Shown: one piece after another, positions 50,644-59,323 of the stretch
Position numbering within the stretch: position 1 is the stretch's first letter
How the letters are laid out: the number at the start of each line of letters is the position of its first letter
From: JBKEDS01 sp047975545
GTDB lineage: Bacteria; Bacteroidota; Bacteroidia; Flavobacteriales; Flavobacteriaceae
Direction: 5' to 3'
Assembly (NCBI GenBank): GCA_047975545.1
Contig: JBKEDS010000024.1
Location: forward strand, 1 to 60,231
DNA length: 60,231 bases
Notes under the pieces: generated by a model
Told to the model about the DNA's origin: nothing
What the model saw: only the letters and a program-made list of their open reading frames with translations
Database searches by the model: none
Made by a program: the position numbers and the translations under genes

Positions 50644-51816
50644 TTACTCCTCAATTCTATTTTCATCAAAGGCCGAAGGTAGTAGCTTGGGTATAAATTT
50701 TACCACTAAGGGCAATAAAATAGCGCCTCCGGGCAATAGGAATATGGCCAAGCTGGGTATCGACTTAAAAATATCCAACAATTGGTCCTGTACTTTTTTT
50801 TGTTCGTCCTGCGATAAATCGCGCGTTGTGGACTGTGTTAGCAAAACCATAAGCTCCTTGCTGTCCTTTAGTTCCTTGTACAGACGTTTGCTGTTTCGGG
50901 TAATTAGCTTTTTAACCATCTTGCTGGAGTTGTTGTAAAAACTCTGCACAATATTTTTGGAACTTAAAAGGGCAATACTGTTTTTGTGTACGGTGTAAAA
51001 CGTGTTAACCTCGTTAATGCTGTTTTCAACTTGCAACATTTGCAAACCAAGGTCTTGCCCCAGTTTATACAAAAAGCGTTCTTCGTTGCTGTCAATGGTT
51101 TTGTCGCTCCAAGTAGCCATGCAGGCCAAATCCACAAGATAGCGTTTTTCCAAGGGCATGTTAACGTGCGAAATGGCTTCGGAATAACCAATTTCGGTAG
51201 TCCTGTTGAAACGGAACGACGACTCGAAAAGTTTAATTAAACTATCGTCGTAAGCGTTTTTTACGGCTTTGGAGTTTAGTACGTCCAGCGATATGGTTTC
51301 AATGGCGGCTTCCAAGTTTTTAACATAATCCAGCGTTATGCTGTTTTGCTTTAAATAGTGTTGGTAGGCCAATACATCGACGTACAAAAGCGCATTGATA
51401 ATATGGTAGTTAAAGTTTTTGGTTAAAATATTATCGTCTATCTGTATGCGCTTGTGTATTATTTTTTCAAGTTGTCCGCTGGATTTTTTTCCGCCCAACA
51501 AATCTTCAAAAAAAGACGTGCGCAAAGCGTCTATTTCGGTGTAAAAATTAATAACGCTATCAACAAACGGTGTTTTTGTTTTTGCAAGTGTGTGGGCGTG
51601 CAAAAAGGCCAGGCAGAGGTTGGTCTTGCCTATTTCCTCTTCGGTAAAATCGGCCTTGGTTACTAAGTTGTAAACTACCTTTAGGTTACTGCCGTACATA
51701 AAACCGCAGGAACGCAAAGCCAAATAGAACTCCGCTTCATTTGTTTTTATGAAGATTTGATTGTCAATAACATCAATTAGCAATTTTTTTATCCAACCAC
51801 TGGCCGATGGGTTCAT
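50644..51816 (-). CDS. LETM1-related biofilm-associated protein
   Basis: A 390-residue protein found in Flavobacteriaceae under this label. The middle portion (about 230-260: LVDLACMATWSDKTIDSNEE) has a TerB-like acidic helix pattern, and the C-terminal hydrophobic segment (IPSLAIFLLPGGAILLPLVV, residues about 352-372) is the one shared with mitochondrial LETM1 proteins, followed by the KFIPKLLPSAF motif. The name implies biofilm involvement reported for relatives; the mechanism is unknown. Likely co-transcribed with the outer-membrane gene downstream. Confidence 0.85.
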   Translation of the reverse strand: MNPSASGWIKKLLIDVIDNQIFIKTNEAEFYLALRSCGFMYGSNLKVVYNLVTKADFTEEEIGKTNLCLAFLHAHTLAKTKTPFVDSVINFYTEIDALRTSFFEDLLGGKKSSGQLEKIIHKRIQIDDNILTKNFNYHIINALLYVDVLAYQHYLKQNSITLDYVKNLEAAIETISLDVLNSKAVKNAYDDSLIKLFESSFRFNRTTEIGYSEAISHVNMPLEKRYLVDLACMATWSDKTIDSNEERFLYKLGQDLGLQMLQVENSINEVNTFYTVHKNSIALLSSKNIVQSFYNNSSKMVKKLITRNSKRLYKELKDSKELMVLLTQSTTRDLSQDEQKKVQDQLLDIFKSIPSLAIFLLPGGAILLPLVVKFIPKLLPSAFDENRIEE

Positions 51817-51917
51817 AATAAATCTTGTTTAACCTCGTAAAAGTAGTGTATTGTTGTATAAACCAAAAACCGTTTTATTAACAAAAAATATTGGGTAAAT
51901 TGAAGGAATAGCGGCGG

Positions 51918-52406
51918 TTACTGTTCCGGAAAGCTAACACGTTCGCCAATAACCAACCCCCAGGAATCGACCAATCCTGCGTTAACCTCCAAAACATATT
52001 GTGCAGGGCCTTTTGAGGACAACGAGCTTTCGTCGAAAGGTTTTGCATTTTTTTGAAAGCTCACTATTCTTTTGTCGCTGCCTATATAAATAAGGTCCAA
52101 GGGTATTTTGGTGTTCTTCATATAAAAATAGCGTATTTCTTCGTTGTCGAAAACGAAAAGCATGCCCCTGTTGCTAAGCATCGTGCTGCGGTACATAAGC
52201 CCGGTTTGTATGTCGTACTCGGTATCGGCAATTTCTATATCCAACTTTACGGTTGTAGCGTCGGTTTTAAAAATAGTAAGTTCGCCTTCTTTTTTAAACG
52301 AAACTTCGGTTTGCTTTATTTCCTTTGGTTTTTCCTTGCACGACCAAATATTAAGGCTAAAAATGCCAATAATACAGACGAAAGCGATATGTTGTTTTAA
52401 ATTCAT
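51918..52406 (-). CDS. DUF192 domain lipoprotein or secreted protein
   Basis: 162 residues. A hydrophobic N-terminus ends at Cys23 (IFSLNIWSC), a possible lipobox. The DUF192 fold follows with VKLDIEIADTEYDIQTGLMY, LFVFDNEEIRYFYMKNTKIP and the terminal AQYVLEVNAGLVDSWGLVIG. Function is unknown. The ATG overlaps the lgt stop by one base (TAATG), so it is translated together with the lipoprotein diacylglyceryl transferase that could modify it. Confidence 0.9.
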   Translation of the reverse strand: MNLKQHIAFVCIIGIFSLNIWSCKEKPKEIKQTEVSFKKEGELTIFKTDATTVKLDIEIADTEYDIQTGLMYRSTMLSNRGMLFVFDNEEIRYFYMKNTKIPLDLIYIGSDKRIVSFQKNAKPFDESSLSSKGPAQYVLEVNAGLVDSWGLVIGERVSFPEQ

Positions 52407-53338
52407 TATTTAACAGTGGTTTTGGGTTTGTACATAAACATAAAATAAAGCCCGATAAATATAAACGGAACGCTTAACCATTGCCCCGTGTTTAGGCCAA
52501 GCCAGTTAATATACTCATCGCCTTGGGGTTCTTTTACAAATTCCACAAAAAAGCGTATGGTCCACAGTAGTACCAAAAACAAGCCGAAAAGAAAACCGGA
52601 TTGCTGCCCCTTGTTGGTTTTTGAATAAAAATACCACAAAATTAAAAATACGAAAACATAGGCAAACGACTCGTACAATTGGGCGGGATGCCTGTACGGA
52701 ACGGCCTTTAGGAGTTCGTGAAACTGCGGGTTGTCGGTTACGGCATTGTAGGCCTTTTGCACGTCCTTTATTCCGGTAAGCTGTACTATTTGGCTTTTGT
52801 AATATTCATCTTGAATAAAACGTACCCCGAAAACGGAATTGGTTACCTTGCCAATGATTTCGGAGTTTATAAAATTGCCAATCCTAATAAAAATAGCGCC
52901 CGAGGCCACGGCAATAACAATGCGGTCCAACAGCCAAAGCAAGGATTTGTACGTGTATTTTTTTCGGTACAGGTACATGCCTATTATAATGCCAATGGCG
53001 GCACCGTGGCTGGCAAGCCCTTGAAAGCCCGTAAATTCTATACCGCCCTTAAATTTAAATGGCAGGAAGATGCTGAAAAAATCTTCGGAAATTAATTCCG
53101 ATTGGTAAAATAGCACATGGCCCAAGCGCGCGCCCAACATGGTGGCCAAAACGGTGTAGATAAACAAGGGGTCCAAATATTCCAACGACACTTTTTCTTT
53201 TATAAAAATACGTTTCATAATATACCACCCCAAAACAAAGGCCGCAACCCACATAAGGCTGTAAAAGTGCAATTTAAAATCGCCAATAATGTTTATTCCC
53301 GAAACGGGGTTCCAATCGAATTTTAATAGGTGTATCAT
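52406..53338 (-). CDS. lgt: Prolipoprotein diacylglyceryl transferase
   Basis: This inner-membrane enzyme attaches diacylglycerol to the lipobox cysteine of prolipoproteins. The 310-residue length is right for Bacteroidota, with seven transmembrane helices. The catalytic and lipid-binding motifs are GARLGHVLFYQ, ASHGAAIGI, RIGNFINSEIIG (conserved Arg and Asn) and YRHPAQLYES. Several lipoproteins here (GldI, the PPIase) are its expected substrates. It is coupled to the DUF192 gene. Confidence 0.96.
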   Translation of the reverse strand: MIHLLKFDWNPVSGINIIGDFKLHFYSLMWVAAFVLGWYIMKRIFIKEKVSLEYLDPLFIYTVLATMLGARLGHVLFYQSELISEDFFSIFLPFKFKGGIEFTGFQGLASHGAAIGIIIGMYLYRKKYTYKSLLWLLDRIVIAVASGAIFIRIGNFINSEIIGKVTNSVFGVRFIQDEYYKSQIVQLTGIKDVQKAYNAVTDNPQFHELLKAVPYRHPAQLYESFAYVFVFLILWYFYSKTNKGQQSGFLFGLFLVLLWTIRFFVEFVKEPQGDEYINWLGLNTGQWLSVPFIFIGLYFMFMYKPKTTVK

Positions 53339-53382
53339 GCTTGGGTTTTTATATAACTTTAAAAGACATTTGTTTTGGTTGG

Positions 53383-54501
53383 TTATTTTGAAAGTTCAAC
53401 AACTTCAACTTCAAAAATTAAGTTTGATTTTGGCGGAATACCCCTGTTGCCATATTCGCCATAGGCCAAATGGTAGGGGATAAACAAGGTGGCCTTGTCG
53501 CCTACGTTTAATTGTTGGAGGCCTTCCTTAAAACCCGCAATCATTTTGGCGTTGGGGCTTAAATCGGCCGCAATAGGCGTATACATATTGGCGTCTCTAC
53601 GGCCGGGGTTAACCATGTCGTGGGCCTCGGCTATGCTTAGTTTGCTGGTTTCAAGAAGTTTTCCGTTTTCGAAGTATAAGTTATAATCGGTTAAAGCTTT
53701 TGAGGTTTCCGAAAGCTTTTCGCCATTACCTTTTTCGCTTATAAAATACTGTAAGCCGGATGGTAGTTTTGTGGCTTGTTCTTTTTGTTTGTCAAATTTT
53801 TCCAAGGTTGCTTTTAGGCGGGCTTCGGCTTTTGCTTCTTTTTCTTTTTCGAGTTTTTGTTTTTCAATAAAATAATTGTTGAAAATTTTTGGGGCATCGA
53901 AACTTTTGGCATCTTTTCCTTTTCTAATAATATTCAATTCGTCTATAAAAATGGGGTCAATGGGGGCGTCGTTTTTTGTTTTTACGTTGGAAATGCTATC
54001 CTGAACGTCCAATCCTATAATTAGCTTGCCAAAAACGCTGTGCTTGCTGTCCAAGTGGGGTGTTGGTGCTTCAGTAATAAAAAACTGGCTGCCGTTGGTG
54101 TTGGGGCCCGAATTGGCCATGGACAGTATACCGGGGCTGTCGTGTTTTAAATTGGAACTAAACTCGTCGTTAAAACGATACCCGGGGTTATCGGAATTCT
54201 TTGGTGCGCCACCCTGAATCATAAAATTATCAATAACCCTGTGGAATTTTGTGCCATTATAGAACTTTTTGCCTTTATAAGCGCTATCTACCACGGTATT
54301 GGTGCCTTCGGCAAGCGATACAAAATTGGCCACCGTTACGGGGGTTTCCTTGTAGGTTAACTGGGCTACCATAGTGCCTTTTGTGGTAATAAACTCGGCA
54401 TACAGGCCGTCGTCAAGGTTGGGATATTGCGCTTTGCAAGCGCTTAGGGTTAGCGCTGCCGAAATTAATGCGACTTTAACGGTTTTTAATGCTTTTGGCA
54501 T
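53383..54501 (-). CDS. Dual-domain peptidyl-prolyl isomerase lipoprotein (cyclophilin plus FKBP)
   Basis: The 372-residue protein has a lipobox LSAC at residue 22. Residues about 35-195 are a cyclophilin-type isomerase (FHRVIDNFMIQGGAPKN, NGSQFFITEAPTPHLDSKHS). A charged coiled linker follows, then an FKBP-type domain at about 240-372 (KMIAGFKEGLQQLNVGDKAT, YGEYGNRGIPPKSNLIFEVE). Both should act on proline bonds of proteins in the periplasm or at the outer membrane. It precedes no own start signal and is the third gene of a DHH-gldI-PPIase run on the same strand. Confidence 0.92.
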   Translation of the reverse strand: MPKALKTVKVALISAALTLSACKAQYPNLDDGLYAEFITTKGTMVAQLTYKETPVTVANFVSLAEGTNTVVDSAYKGKKFYNGTKFHRVIDNFMIQGGAPKNSDNPGYRFNDEFSSNLKHDSPGILSMANSGPNTNGSQFFITEAPTPHLDSKHSVFGKLIIGLDVQDSISNVKTKNDAPIDPIFIDELNIIRKGKDAKSFDAPKIFNNYFIEKQKLEKEKEAKAEARLKATLEKFDKQKEQATKLPSGLQYFISEKGNGEKLSETSKALTDYNLYFENGKLLETSKLSIAEAHDMVNPGRRDANMYTPIAADLSPNAKMIAGFKEGLQQLNVGDKATLFIPYHLAYGEYGNRGIPPKSNLIFEVEVVELSK

Positions 54502-54504
54502 AAT

Positions 54505-55047
54505 TTATTGGGTATTGCTTTTGGTAATAGTATTTAAGGTTACTTGGCAAATTATGGGGGTATTGGTGTCTATTTTGTTATCGTCGCCATAATAGCCATA
54601 GGCTTTTTGCGATGGGAACAAAAAGGTAACCGTTTCGCCGGGTTTCATGAGTTTTAACCCTTCCCGAAGGCCGGTGAAAAGTTCTTCTTGGTCTATGGTA
54701 TAGGTTTGGGTTTTTAGGTCTTCTTCACTATAAATAATATTGCCGTTAAGTGTTTTAATGCTGCAATTGTACGTTACAACATCGCCAAACTTTGGTGTGG
54801 GCAAGGTGTCGGTTTCTATTTTAGCGTCGTAGGTGTACCAAAACCCATTTTCGGAAGTAATATAAGTACTGTTTTGCTGTTTTATATAATTGTTTATAAG
54901 GGCGTTTTCTTTTTCGTTTAAGGCCTTGTTTCGGGCAACCGATTCGTTTATAAAAGTGCCCGATTGTACCGTTATGGGGCGGCGTGCTTCCGGTTCTTTG
55001 CAGCCCACGGTAAAAATTGCAATAACAAATACCAAATATTTAATCAT
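54505..55047 (-). CDS. gldI: Gliding motility-associated peptidyl-prolyl isomerase GldI
   Basis: Starting at the ATG at 55047 gives 180 residues beginning with a lipobox signal (FTVGC, Cys16). The C-terminal half is an FKBP domain (FGDVVTYNCSIKTLNGNIIY, LREGLKLMKPGETVTFLFPS, AYGYYGDDNKIDTNTPI). GldI is one of the lipoproteins required for gliding in Flavobacterium johnsoniae, folding gliding/type IX components. Its start lies inside the end of the DHH gene (eight-base overlap). A longer frame to 55095 lacks a signal peptide and was rejected. Confidence 0.95.
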   Translation of the reverse strand: MIKYLVFVIAIFTVGCKEPEARRPITVQSGTFINESVARNKALNEKENALINNYIKQQNSTYITSENGFWYTYDAKIETDTLPTPKFGDVVTYNCSIKTLNGNIIYSEEDLKTQTYTIDQEELFTGLREGLKLMKPGETVTFLFPSQKAYGYYGDDNKIDTNTPIICQVTLNTITKSNTQ

Positions 55048-56059
55048 GGTTAAGCGCTTCGTTATATTCGGGCAATATACTAATAAATTTATCAACCGTT
55101 TCTTTTAGCGATAAATAACTTTTTCCGCCTGCCGCATTGGTGTGGCCGCCGCCGTTAAAGTGCGCCCTGGACATTTCGTTAACCGAAAATTGCCCCTTGG
55201 AACGCAAGGATATTTTTATAATGCCTTCTTGTTTGTCTTCAATAAAAATAGCGGCCAAAACCGTGTTTTCCAGCGATAAACCATAATTTACAACCCCTTC
55301 GGTATCGCCTTTTTTATGGTTGTATTGGTTTAGCTCGTCTTGCGAAAGCGTAATGTAAGCCGTTCGGTATTGTGGCATTACTTGTAAATTGTTCAGGGCT
55401 TTGCCCAATAATTGTAAGCGGCTGTAGCTATTGGTGTCGTAAACATTATTGTGTATTTGTGCGTTGTTGGCGCCTTTTTCTATAAGTTTGGCCGTAATAA
55501 TATGGGTTTCGCTGGTGGTCGAAGCAAACCTAAACGAGCCAGTATCGGTCATAATACCCGTGTACAAACAGGTTGCTATTGTGGTATCGATATGTTTTTC
55601 TTCGCCCAGCATTTTTATAAACCTATATACCATTTCGCAGGTGGAGCTCATCTTTACGTTGCTGTACATGTAAGCAGCATAAGTGTCCGGGGCTTGGTGG
55701 TGGTCTATCATTATTTTTATGGCGGTGCTGTTTTCCAGTTCGGTTTCCATATTGCCCGCACGGTGCAGGGCATTAAAGTCCAAGGTAAAAAGAAGTTGTG
55801 CTTCCTTAATTATGGTATTGCAGGCTTGGGTTTGAAAATCGTACTTTAATATGGTGTTTTCCCCCGGCATCCATTTTAAAAAATTGGGGTAGTCGTTGGG
55901 CATAATAACCGTGACCTTTTGATTTAGCTTTAAAAGAAAATGATAAAGCGCCAAAGACGAACCAATGGCATCGCCATCCGGATTTTTGTGCGAAACGATT
56001 ACAATGTTTTTTGGTGTTGCTAATAACTGTTTTACGGAGTCGATACTGTCTTTCTTCAT
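55040..56059 (-). CDS. nrnA: DHH-family phosphoesterase (NrnA-like, oligoribonuclease/pAp phosphatase)
   Basis: A 339-residue phosphoesterase. The DHH motif set is SHKNPDGDAIGSSLAL, TLDFNA, IMIDHHQAP and the aspartate of TDTGSFRFA; the C-terminal DHHA1 domain has the FNGGGHTNAAGG loop. Relatives degrade nano-RNA and 3'-phosphoadenosine-5'-phosphate. It is first of a tight operon with gldI and the dual-domain PPIase, an arrangement I recall in other flavobacteria. Confidence 0.93.
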   Translation of the reverse strand: MKKDSIDSVKQLLATPKNIVIVSHKNPDGDAIGSSLALYHFLLKLNQKVTVIMPNDYPNFLKWMPGENTILKYDFQTQACNTIIKEAQLLFTLDFNALHRAGNMETELENSTAIKIMIDHHQAPDTYAAYMYSNVKMSSTCEMVYRFIKMLGEEKHIDTTIATCLYTGIMTDTGSFRFASTTSETHIITAKLIEKGANNAQIHNNVYDTNSYSRLQLLGKALNNLQVMPQYRTAYITLSQDELNQYNHKKGDTEGVVNYGLSLENTVLAAIFIEDKQEGIIKISLRSKGQFSVNEMSRAHFNGGGHTNAAGGKSYLSLKETVDKFISILPEYNEALNHD

Positions 56060-56192
56060 CTATTTAAATTTCATCAAAAGCCTATGGTTTAGTTGTTTAG
56101 TTGTCTTGACGGGTAATGGTTATTGTTTGCCAAATGCCCATTATGGGCTTTCATAGGAAGCGAATATACAATATTTTTAAAATCTGTTAGGC

Positions 56193-56222
56193 TTGTTTTT
56201 CTTTATAAATGCCGTACTTTTG
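56193..56222 (+). promoter_or_regulatory. Promoter of ndk (TTG-N19-TACTTTTG)
   Basis: TTG at 56193-56195, 19 bases, TACTTTTG at 56215-56222: an exact fit to the Bacteroidota consensus. The ATG follows at 56245, giving a leader of about 15 bases. Confidence 0.75.
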
Positions 56223-56244
56223 CAAAAACAACAACAAACACAAA

Positions 56245-56664
56245 ATGGCAACAAACCGAACATTTACAATGATTAAGCCCGATGCGGTAGAAAATGGGCA
56301 TGTAGGAGCAATATTAGAAAAAATAACAGCTTCGGGATTTAGAATAGTAGCAATGAAACTAACCCGAATGACCAAGGCCGATGCCGAGTCGTTTTACGCC
56401 ATACACAGCGAACGCCCGTTTTTTGGCGAGTTGGTTGCGTTTATGACACGAGGCCCTATCGTGGCGGCCATATTGGAAAAAGATAATGCCGTGGCCGATT
56501 TTAGAACTTTAATCGGGGCCACCAACCCTGCCGAAGCCGCCGAAGGTACTATTAGAAAACTTTATGCTACCTCTATGGGCGAAAATGCCGTGCATGGTAG
56601 CGATAGCGACGAAAATGCTGCTATTGAAGGTGCTTTTCATTTTTCGGGAAGGGAAATGTTTTAA
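56245..56664 (+). CDS. ndk: Nucleoside-diphosphate kinase
   Basis: The enzyme equilibrates nucleoside di- and triphosphates via a phosphohistidine. From the ATG at 56245 it is 139 residues starting MATNRTFTMIKPDAVENGHV, the normal family start. The active-site histidine is His117 in NAVHGSDS. It is a single gene with a full promoter, divergent from the DHH operon and convergent with rho across a shared terminator. Confidence 0.97.
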   Translation: MATNRTFTMIKPDAVENGHVGAILEKITASGFRIVAMKLTRMTKADAESFYAIHSERPFFGELVAFMTRGPIVAAILEKDNAVADFRTLIGATNPAEAAEGTIRKLYATSMGENAVHGSDSDENAAIEGAFHFSGREMF

Positions 56665-56695
56665 GTGAAGGAAAAATTTATTGGAATATAAATTG

Positions 56696-56735
56696 AAAAA
56701 TCCCCAATATTGAACAGTATTGGGGATTTTTTTGA
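56696..56735. terminator. Bidirectional terminator between ndk and rho
   Basis: The stem aaaaatccccaata (56696-56709) and its complement (56718-56731) with an eight-base loop has T on one side and A on the other. Confidence 0.88.
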
Positions 56736-56741
56736 TGGTTT

Positions 56742-58412
56742 TTAACCGTTCATCGAAATTAAAAACTCTTCGTTGTTTCGGGTTTGCTTAAAGCGTTCAA
56801 TTATAAATTCCATAGCTTCCACGGGGTTCATGTCCGCCAAGTACTTGCGCATTACCCACATGCGTTGTATGGTGTTGTCGTCAAGCAGCAAATCGTCGCG
56901 ACGGGTACTGGACGATGTAAGGTCGATAGCCGGGAAAATACGTCGGTTCGATATTTTTCTGTCCAATTGAAGCTCCATATTGCCGGTACCTTTAAATTCT
57001 TCAAAAATAACCTCGTCCATTTTCGAGCCAGTTTCGGTTAGTGCCGTGGCAATTATGGTTAAGGAGCCGCCGTTTTCAATATTTCGGGCTGCGCCAAAAA
57101 AGCGTTTTGGTTTATGTAGGGCATTGGCATCTACACCGCCACTTAATATTTTTCCCGAAGCAGGTTGTACGGTGTTGTAGGCCCTTGCCAAACGGGTAAT
57201 GGAATCTAAAAGAATTACCACATCGTGGCCGCATTCAACCAAACGTTTTGCTTTTTCCAGAACAATATTGGCAATTTTTACGTGTTCGTGGGCTTCCTTG
57301 TCAAAAGTTGAGGCAATAACCTCGCCGCGCACGTTGCGCTGCATATCGGTAACCTCCTCGGGGCGCTCGTCTATTAAAAGTATCATTTGGTATACTTCCG
57401 GATGGTTGGCCGCTATGGCATTGGCAACATCCTTTAGCAACATGGTTTTTCCTGTTTTGGGCTGCGAAACAATCATGCCCCGCTGGCCTTTGCCTATGGG
57501 CGAAAATAAGTCCATAATTCGGGTGGATATGGTACTTTGTTTTTCGGCTATGTTGAATTTTTCCTTTGGGAACAATGGTGTTAAATGTTCGAAAGCTACA
57601 CGGTCCCTAACCACATCGGGGTTTTGCCCATTGATTTTACTTACCTTGATTAAGGGGAAATATTTTTCGCCCTCTTTTGGTGGGCGTACATGCCCAAGGA
57701 CGGTATCGCCCGTTTTTAGCCCGAACAAACGGATTTGCGATTGCGATACATAAATATCGTCGGGCGAGGATAGGTAGTTGTAATCGGAGGAGCGTAAAAA
57801 ACCATAACCATCCTGCATAATATCCAGAACGCCCTCACTTTCAATAATGGCATCGAACTCAAAATCCGGCTCGCGATAACGGTTGCGGTTGTCCTTATTG
57901 CCGTTTTCTACCTGATTGCCATTGTTGCTTTTTTGGGTTTTATGCTGGCCTTTTTGTGGGTTGTTATCCTTTTTTTGTTGCTGCTGCGGTTTGGGTTGCT
58001 CGTTTTTTTGTTCGGGCTGGCTGCTTTGGTTGTTGGGCGTGTGTTGTTGTTTGTTGGCCCTTTCTTTTTGGTTGCTTGGTTTTTGTTTCTCGGCAACAGG
58101 GTTTGTTTTGTTGTTTTCCGCTGTTTTGTTTTCCTGCTTTTTGGCTGGTTCGTTTTGGGCAGCAGGCTTTTTTATACGCTGTCTTGGTTTTTTTTGTGTT
58201 TTTTGCGTTTCGCTAACCGTGTTGTCCTGGTATTCGGAAGCCGGAAGCTCTAAGGCGGTTTGCGCCGTTTTAGGGTTGGAGGCCTGGTGGTCCAGTATTT
58301 GGTATATTAAGTTTAATTTTTTTAATGAACGAAACTTAGGAATGTTCATTTTTTTTGCAATATCCTGAAGCTCAGATAGCTTCATGGTATTTAATTGGGA
58401 AATTTCAAACAT
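56742..58412 (-). CDS. rho: Transcription termination factor Rho with a long disordered N-terminal insert
   Basis: The 556-residue protein terminates transcription as an RNA-driven hexameric helicase. Residues 1-45 form the N-terminal helical Rho_N domain (MKLSELQDIAKKMNIPKFRS). Residues about 62-178 are low complexity, rich in Gln, Asn, Lys and Pro. The cold-shock-like RNA-binding domain follows at about 185-265 (DGYGFLRSSDYNYLSSPDDI), then the ATPase with P-loop PKTGKT at 318-323 and VVILLDSITRLARAYN. Such an insert is typical of Bacteroidota Rho; in Bacteroides thetaiotaomicron it has been reported to drive condensate formation. No own promoter was found. Confidence 0.96.
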   Translation of the reverse strand: MFEISQLNTMKLSELQDIAKKMNIPKFRSLKKLNLIYQILDHQASNPKTAQTALELPASEYQDNTVSETQKTQKKPRQRIKKPAAQNEPAKKQENKTAENNKTNPVAEKQKPSNQKERANKQQHTPNNQSSQPEQKNEQPKPQQQQKKDNNPQKGQHKTQKSNNGNQVENGNKDNRNRYREPDFEFDAIIESEGVLDIMQDGYGFLRSSDYNYLSSPDDIYVSQSQIRLFGLKTGDTVLGHVRPPKEGEKYFPLIKVSKINGQNPDVVRDRVAFEHLTPLFPKEKFNIAEKQSTISTRIMDLFSPIGKGQRGMIVSQPKTGKTMLLKDVANAIAANHPEVYQMILLIDERPEEVTDMQRNVRGEVIASTFDKEAHEHVKIANIVLEKAKRLVECGHDVVILLDSITRLARAYNTVQPASGKILSGGVDANALHKPKRFFGAARNIENGGSLTIIATALTETGSKMDEVIFEEFKGTGNMELQLDRKISNRRIFPAIDLTSSSTRRDDLLLDDNTIQRMWVMRKYLADMNPVEAMEFIIERFKQTRNNEEFLISMNG

Positions 58413-58578
58413 TGATGTTTAAGTATAAATACGTTTTTTGAATTTAAGTATAAGATGTATTCTGAAAAAAAGATTTTTGTTGAGAGAATAACAATCTGTT
58501 ATTGCGGTTGTTGAGAAATAACACTGCAAGTATACAACTTTATTTTAATTTTTAGCATTATTTTTTAAAAAGAACTGT

Positions 58579-58586
58579 TATTTTTG
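58579..58586 (+). promoter_or_regulatory. Minus-7-type element TATTTTTG upstream of the DUF4293 gene
   Basis: Exact TAnnTTTG match 21 bases upstream of the ATG at 58608, without a recognisable TTG partner. Confidence 0.4.
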
Positions 58587-58607
58587 CAGTCGGTTATATA
58601 AAAATAT

Positions 58608-59018
58608 ATGTTACAACGCATTCAAACGGTATACCTTTTAATTTCGGCAATTGTTTCTGCTGGGCTTATTTTTGTGTTCCATTTGTGGGTAACAAACCAA
58701 GATGTTGTGGTGTATGCAAAGGATAATGTATTGTATTTGAGTTTGTTTTTAGGCTCGGCGTTATTATCGGTTATTAGTATTTTCAATTATAAAAATAGAA
58801 AGTCGCAATTTGTTTTAGGGCGGCTTAATATGATATTAAACTTTATTTTACTAGGATTTTTTGTATATCAATCGCTAAGCATATCTGGAGAAACCTTGGT
58901 TTCCGAGAAAGGTATTGGGATGCTTCTTCCTATTGTTTCTATCGTATTTTTGGCTCTAGCCAATAAAGCCATTAAAAAGGACGAAGATCTTGTAAAATCA
59001 GTCGATAGATTACGATAA
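58608..59018 (+). CDS. DUF4293 family membrane protein
   Basis: 136 residues beginning MLQRIQTVYLLISAIVSAGL, the DUF4293 signature. Four hydrophobic helices (about 8-28, 46-65, 74-92 and 105-122) make it an inner-membrane protein. Function is unknown. In flavobacteria this gene is typically beside rho, as it is here (divergent). Confidence 0.92.
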   Translation: MLQRIQTVYLLISAIVSAGLIFVFHLWVTNQDVVVYAKDNVLYLSLFLGSALLSVISIFNYKNRKSQFVLGRLNMILNFILLGFFVYQSLSISGETLVSEKGIGMLLPIVSIVFLALANKAIKKDEDLVKSVDRLR

Positions 59019-59047
59019 ACCTATCATCTTAGTAGTATTAGTGCGTT

Positions 59048-59083
59048 AAAAACCCGAAGTTTATGCTTCGGGTTTTTGTTTTT
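59048..59083 (+). terminator. Terminator of the DUF4293 gene
   Basis: The perfect stem aaaaacccgaag/cttcgggttttt (59048-59059 and 59066-59077) has a six-base loop and is followed by T residues. Confidence 0.9.
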
Positions 59084-59170
59084 AAAGTCCCACAGTCGTA
59101 ATATAATAAGGTGTTTTTCCTTAGGGTATTGCGGTTTTTTTCCCTCTTCCTAATTAGTGTTTCTGCTCTA

Positions 59171-59199
59171 TTGTGCTGTTTATAATGGGTTTACATTTG
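59171..59199 (+). promoter_or_regulatory. Promoter of the DUF2589 gene (TTG-N18-TACATTTG)
   Basis: TTG at 59171-59173, 18 bases, TACATTTG at 59192-59199. It is one of the best consensus promoters in the window and implies a leader of about 118 bases before the ATG at 59324. Confidence 0.7.
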
Positions 59200-59323
59200 T
59201 ATACAATCAAATTTTAACCTTAACTCATCTTGATTTGTTTTAAGATAACTTAAGGTTGTTAACCGCCAAGGCGTAAACCGAAAAGCCTGTATTAAATAGA
59301 GTAGGTACCAAAAACAAATTATT

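Larger units (their letters stand above)
59019..59323. other. Intergenic region with terminator, full promoter and long leader
   Basis: This 305-base gap holds the terminator at 59048-59083, then a Bacteroidota promoter at 59171-59199, and after it about 120 bases of leader up to the DUF2589 ATG. No gene is seen. The leader has no obvious hairpin apart from short taaggttgttaac and aaccg words. Confidence 0.6.

Noticed and set aside
57916..58368. Long plus-strand frames (up to 150 codons) opposite the rho N-terminus
   Set aside because: They are the complement of the Gln/Asn/Lys low-complexity insert, giving Phe/Leu/Cys/Trp-rich sequence without signal or family similarity.
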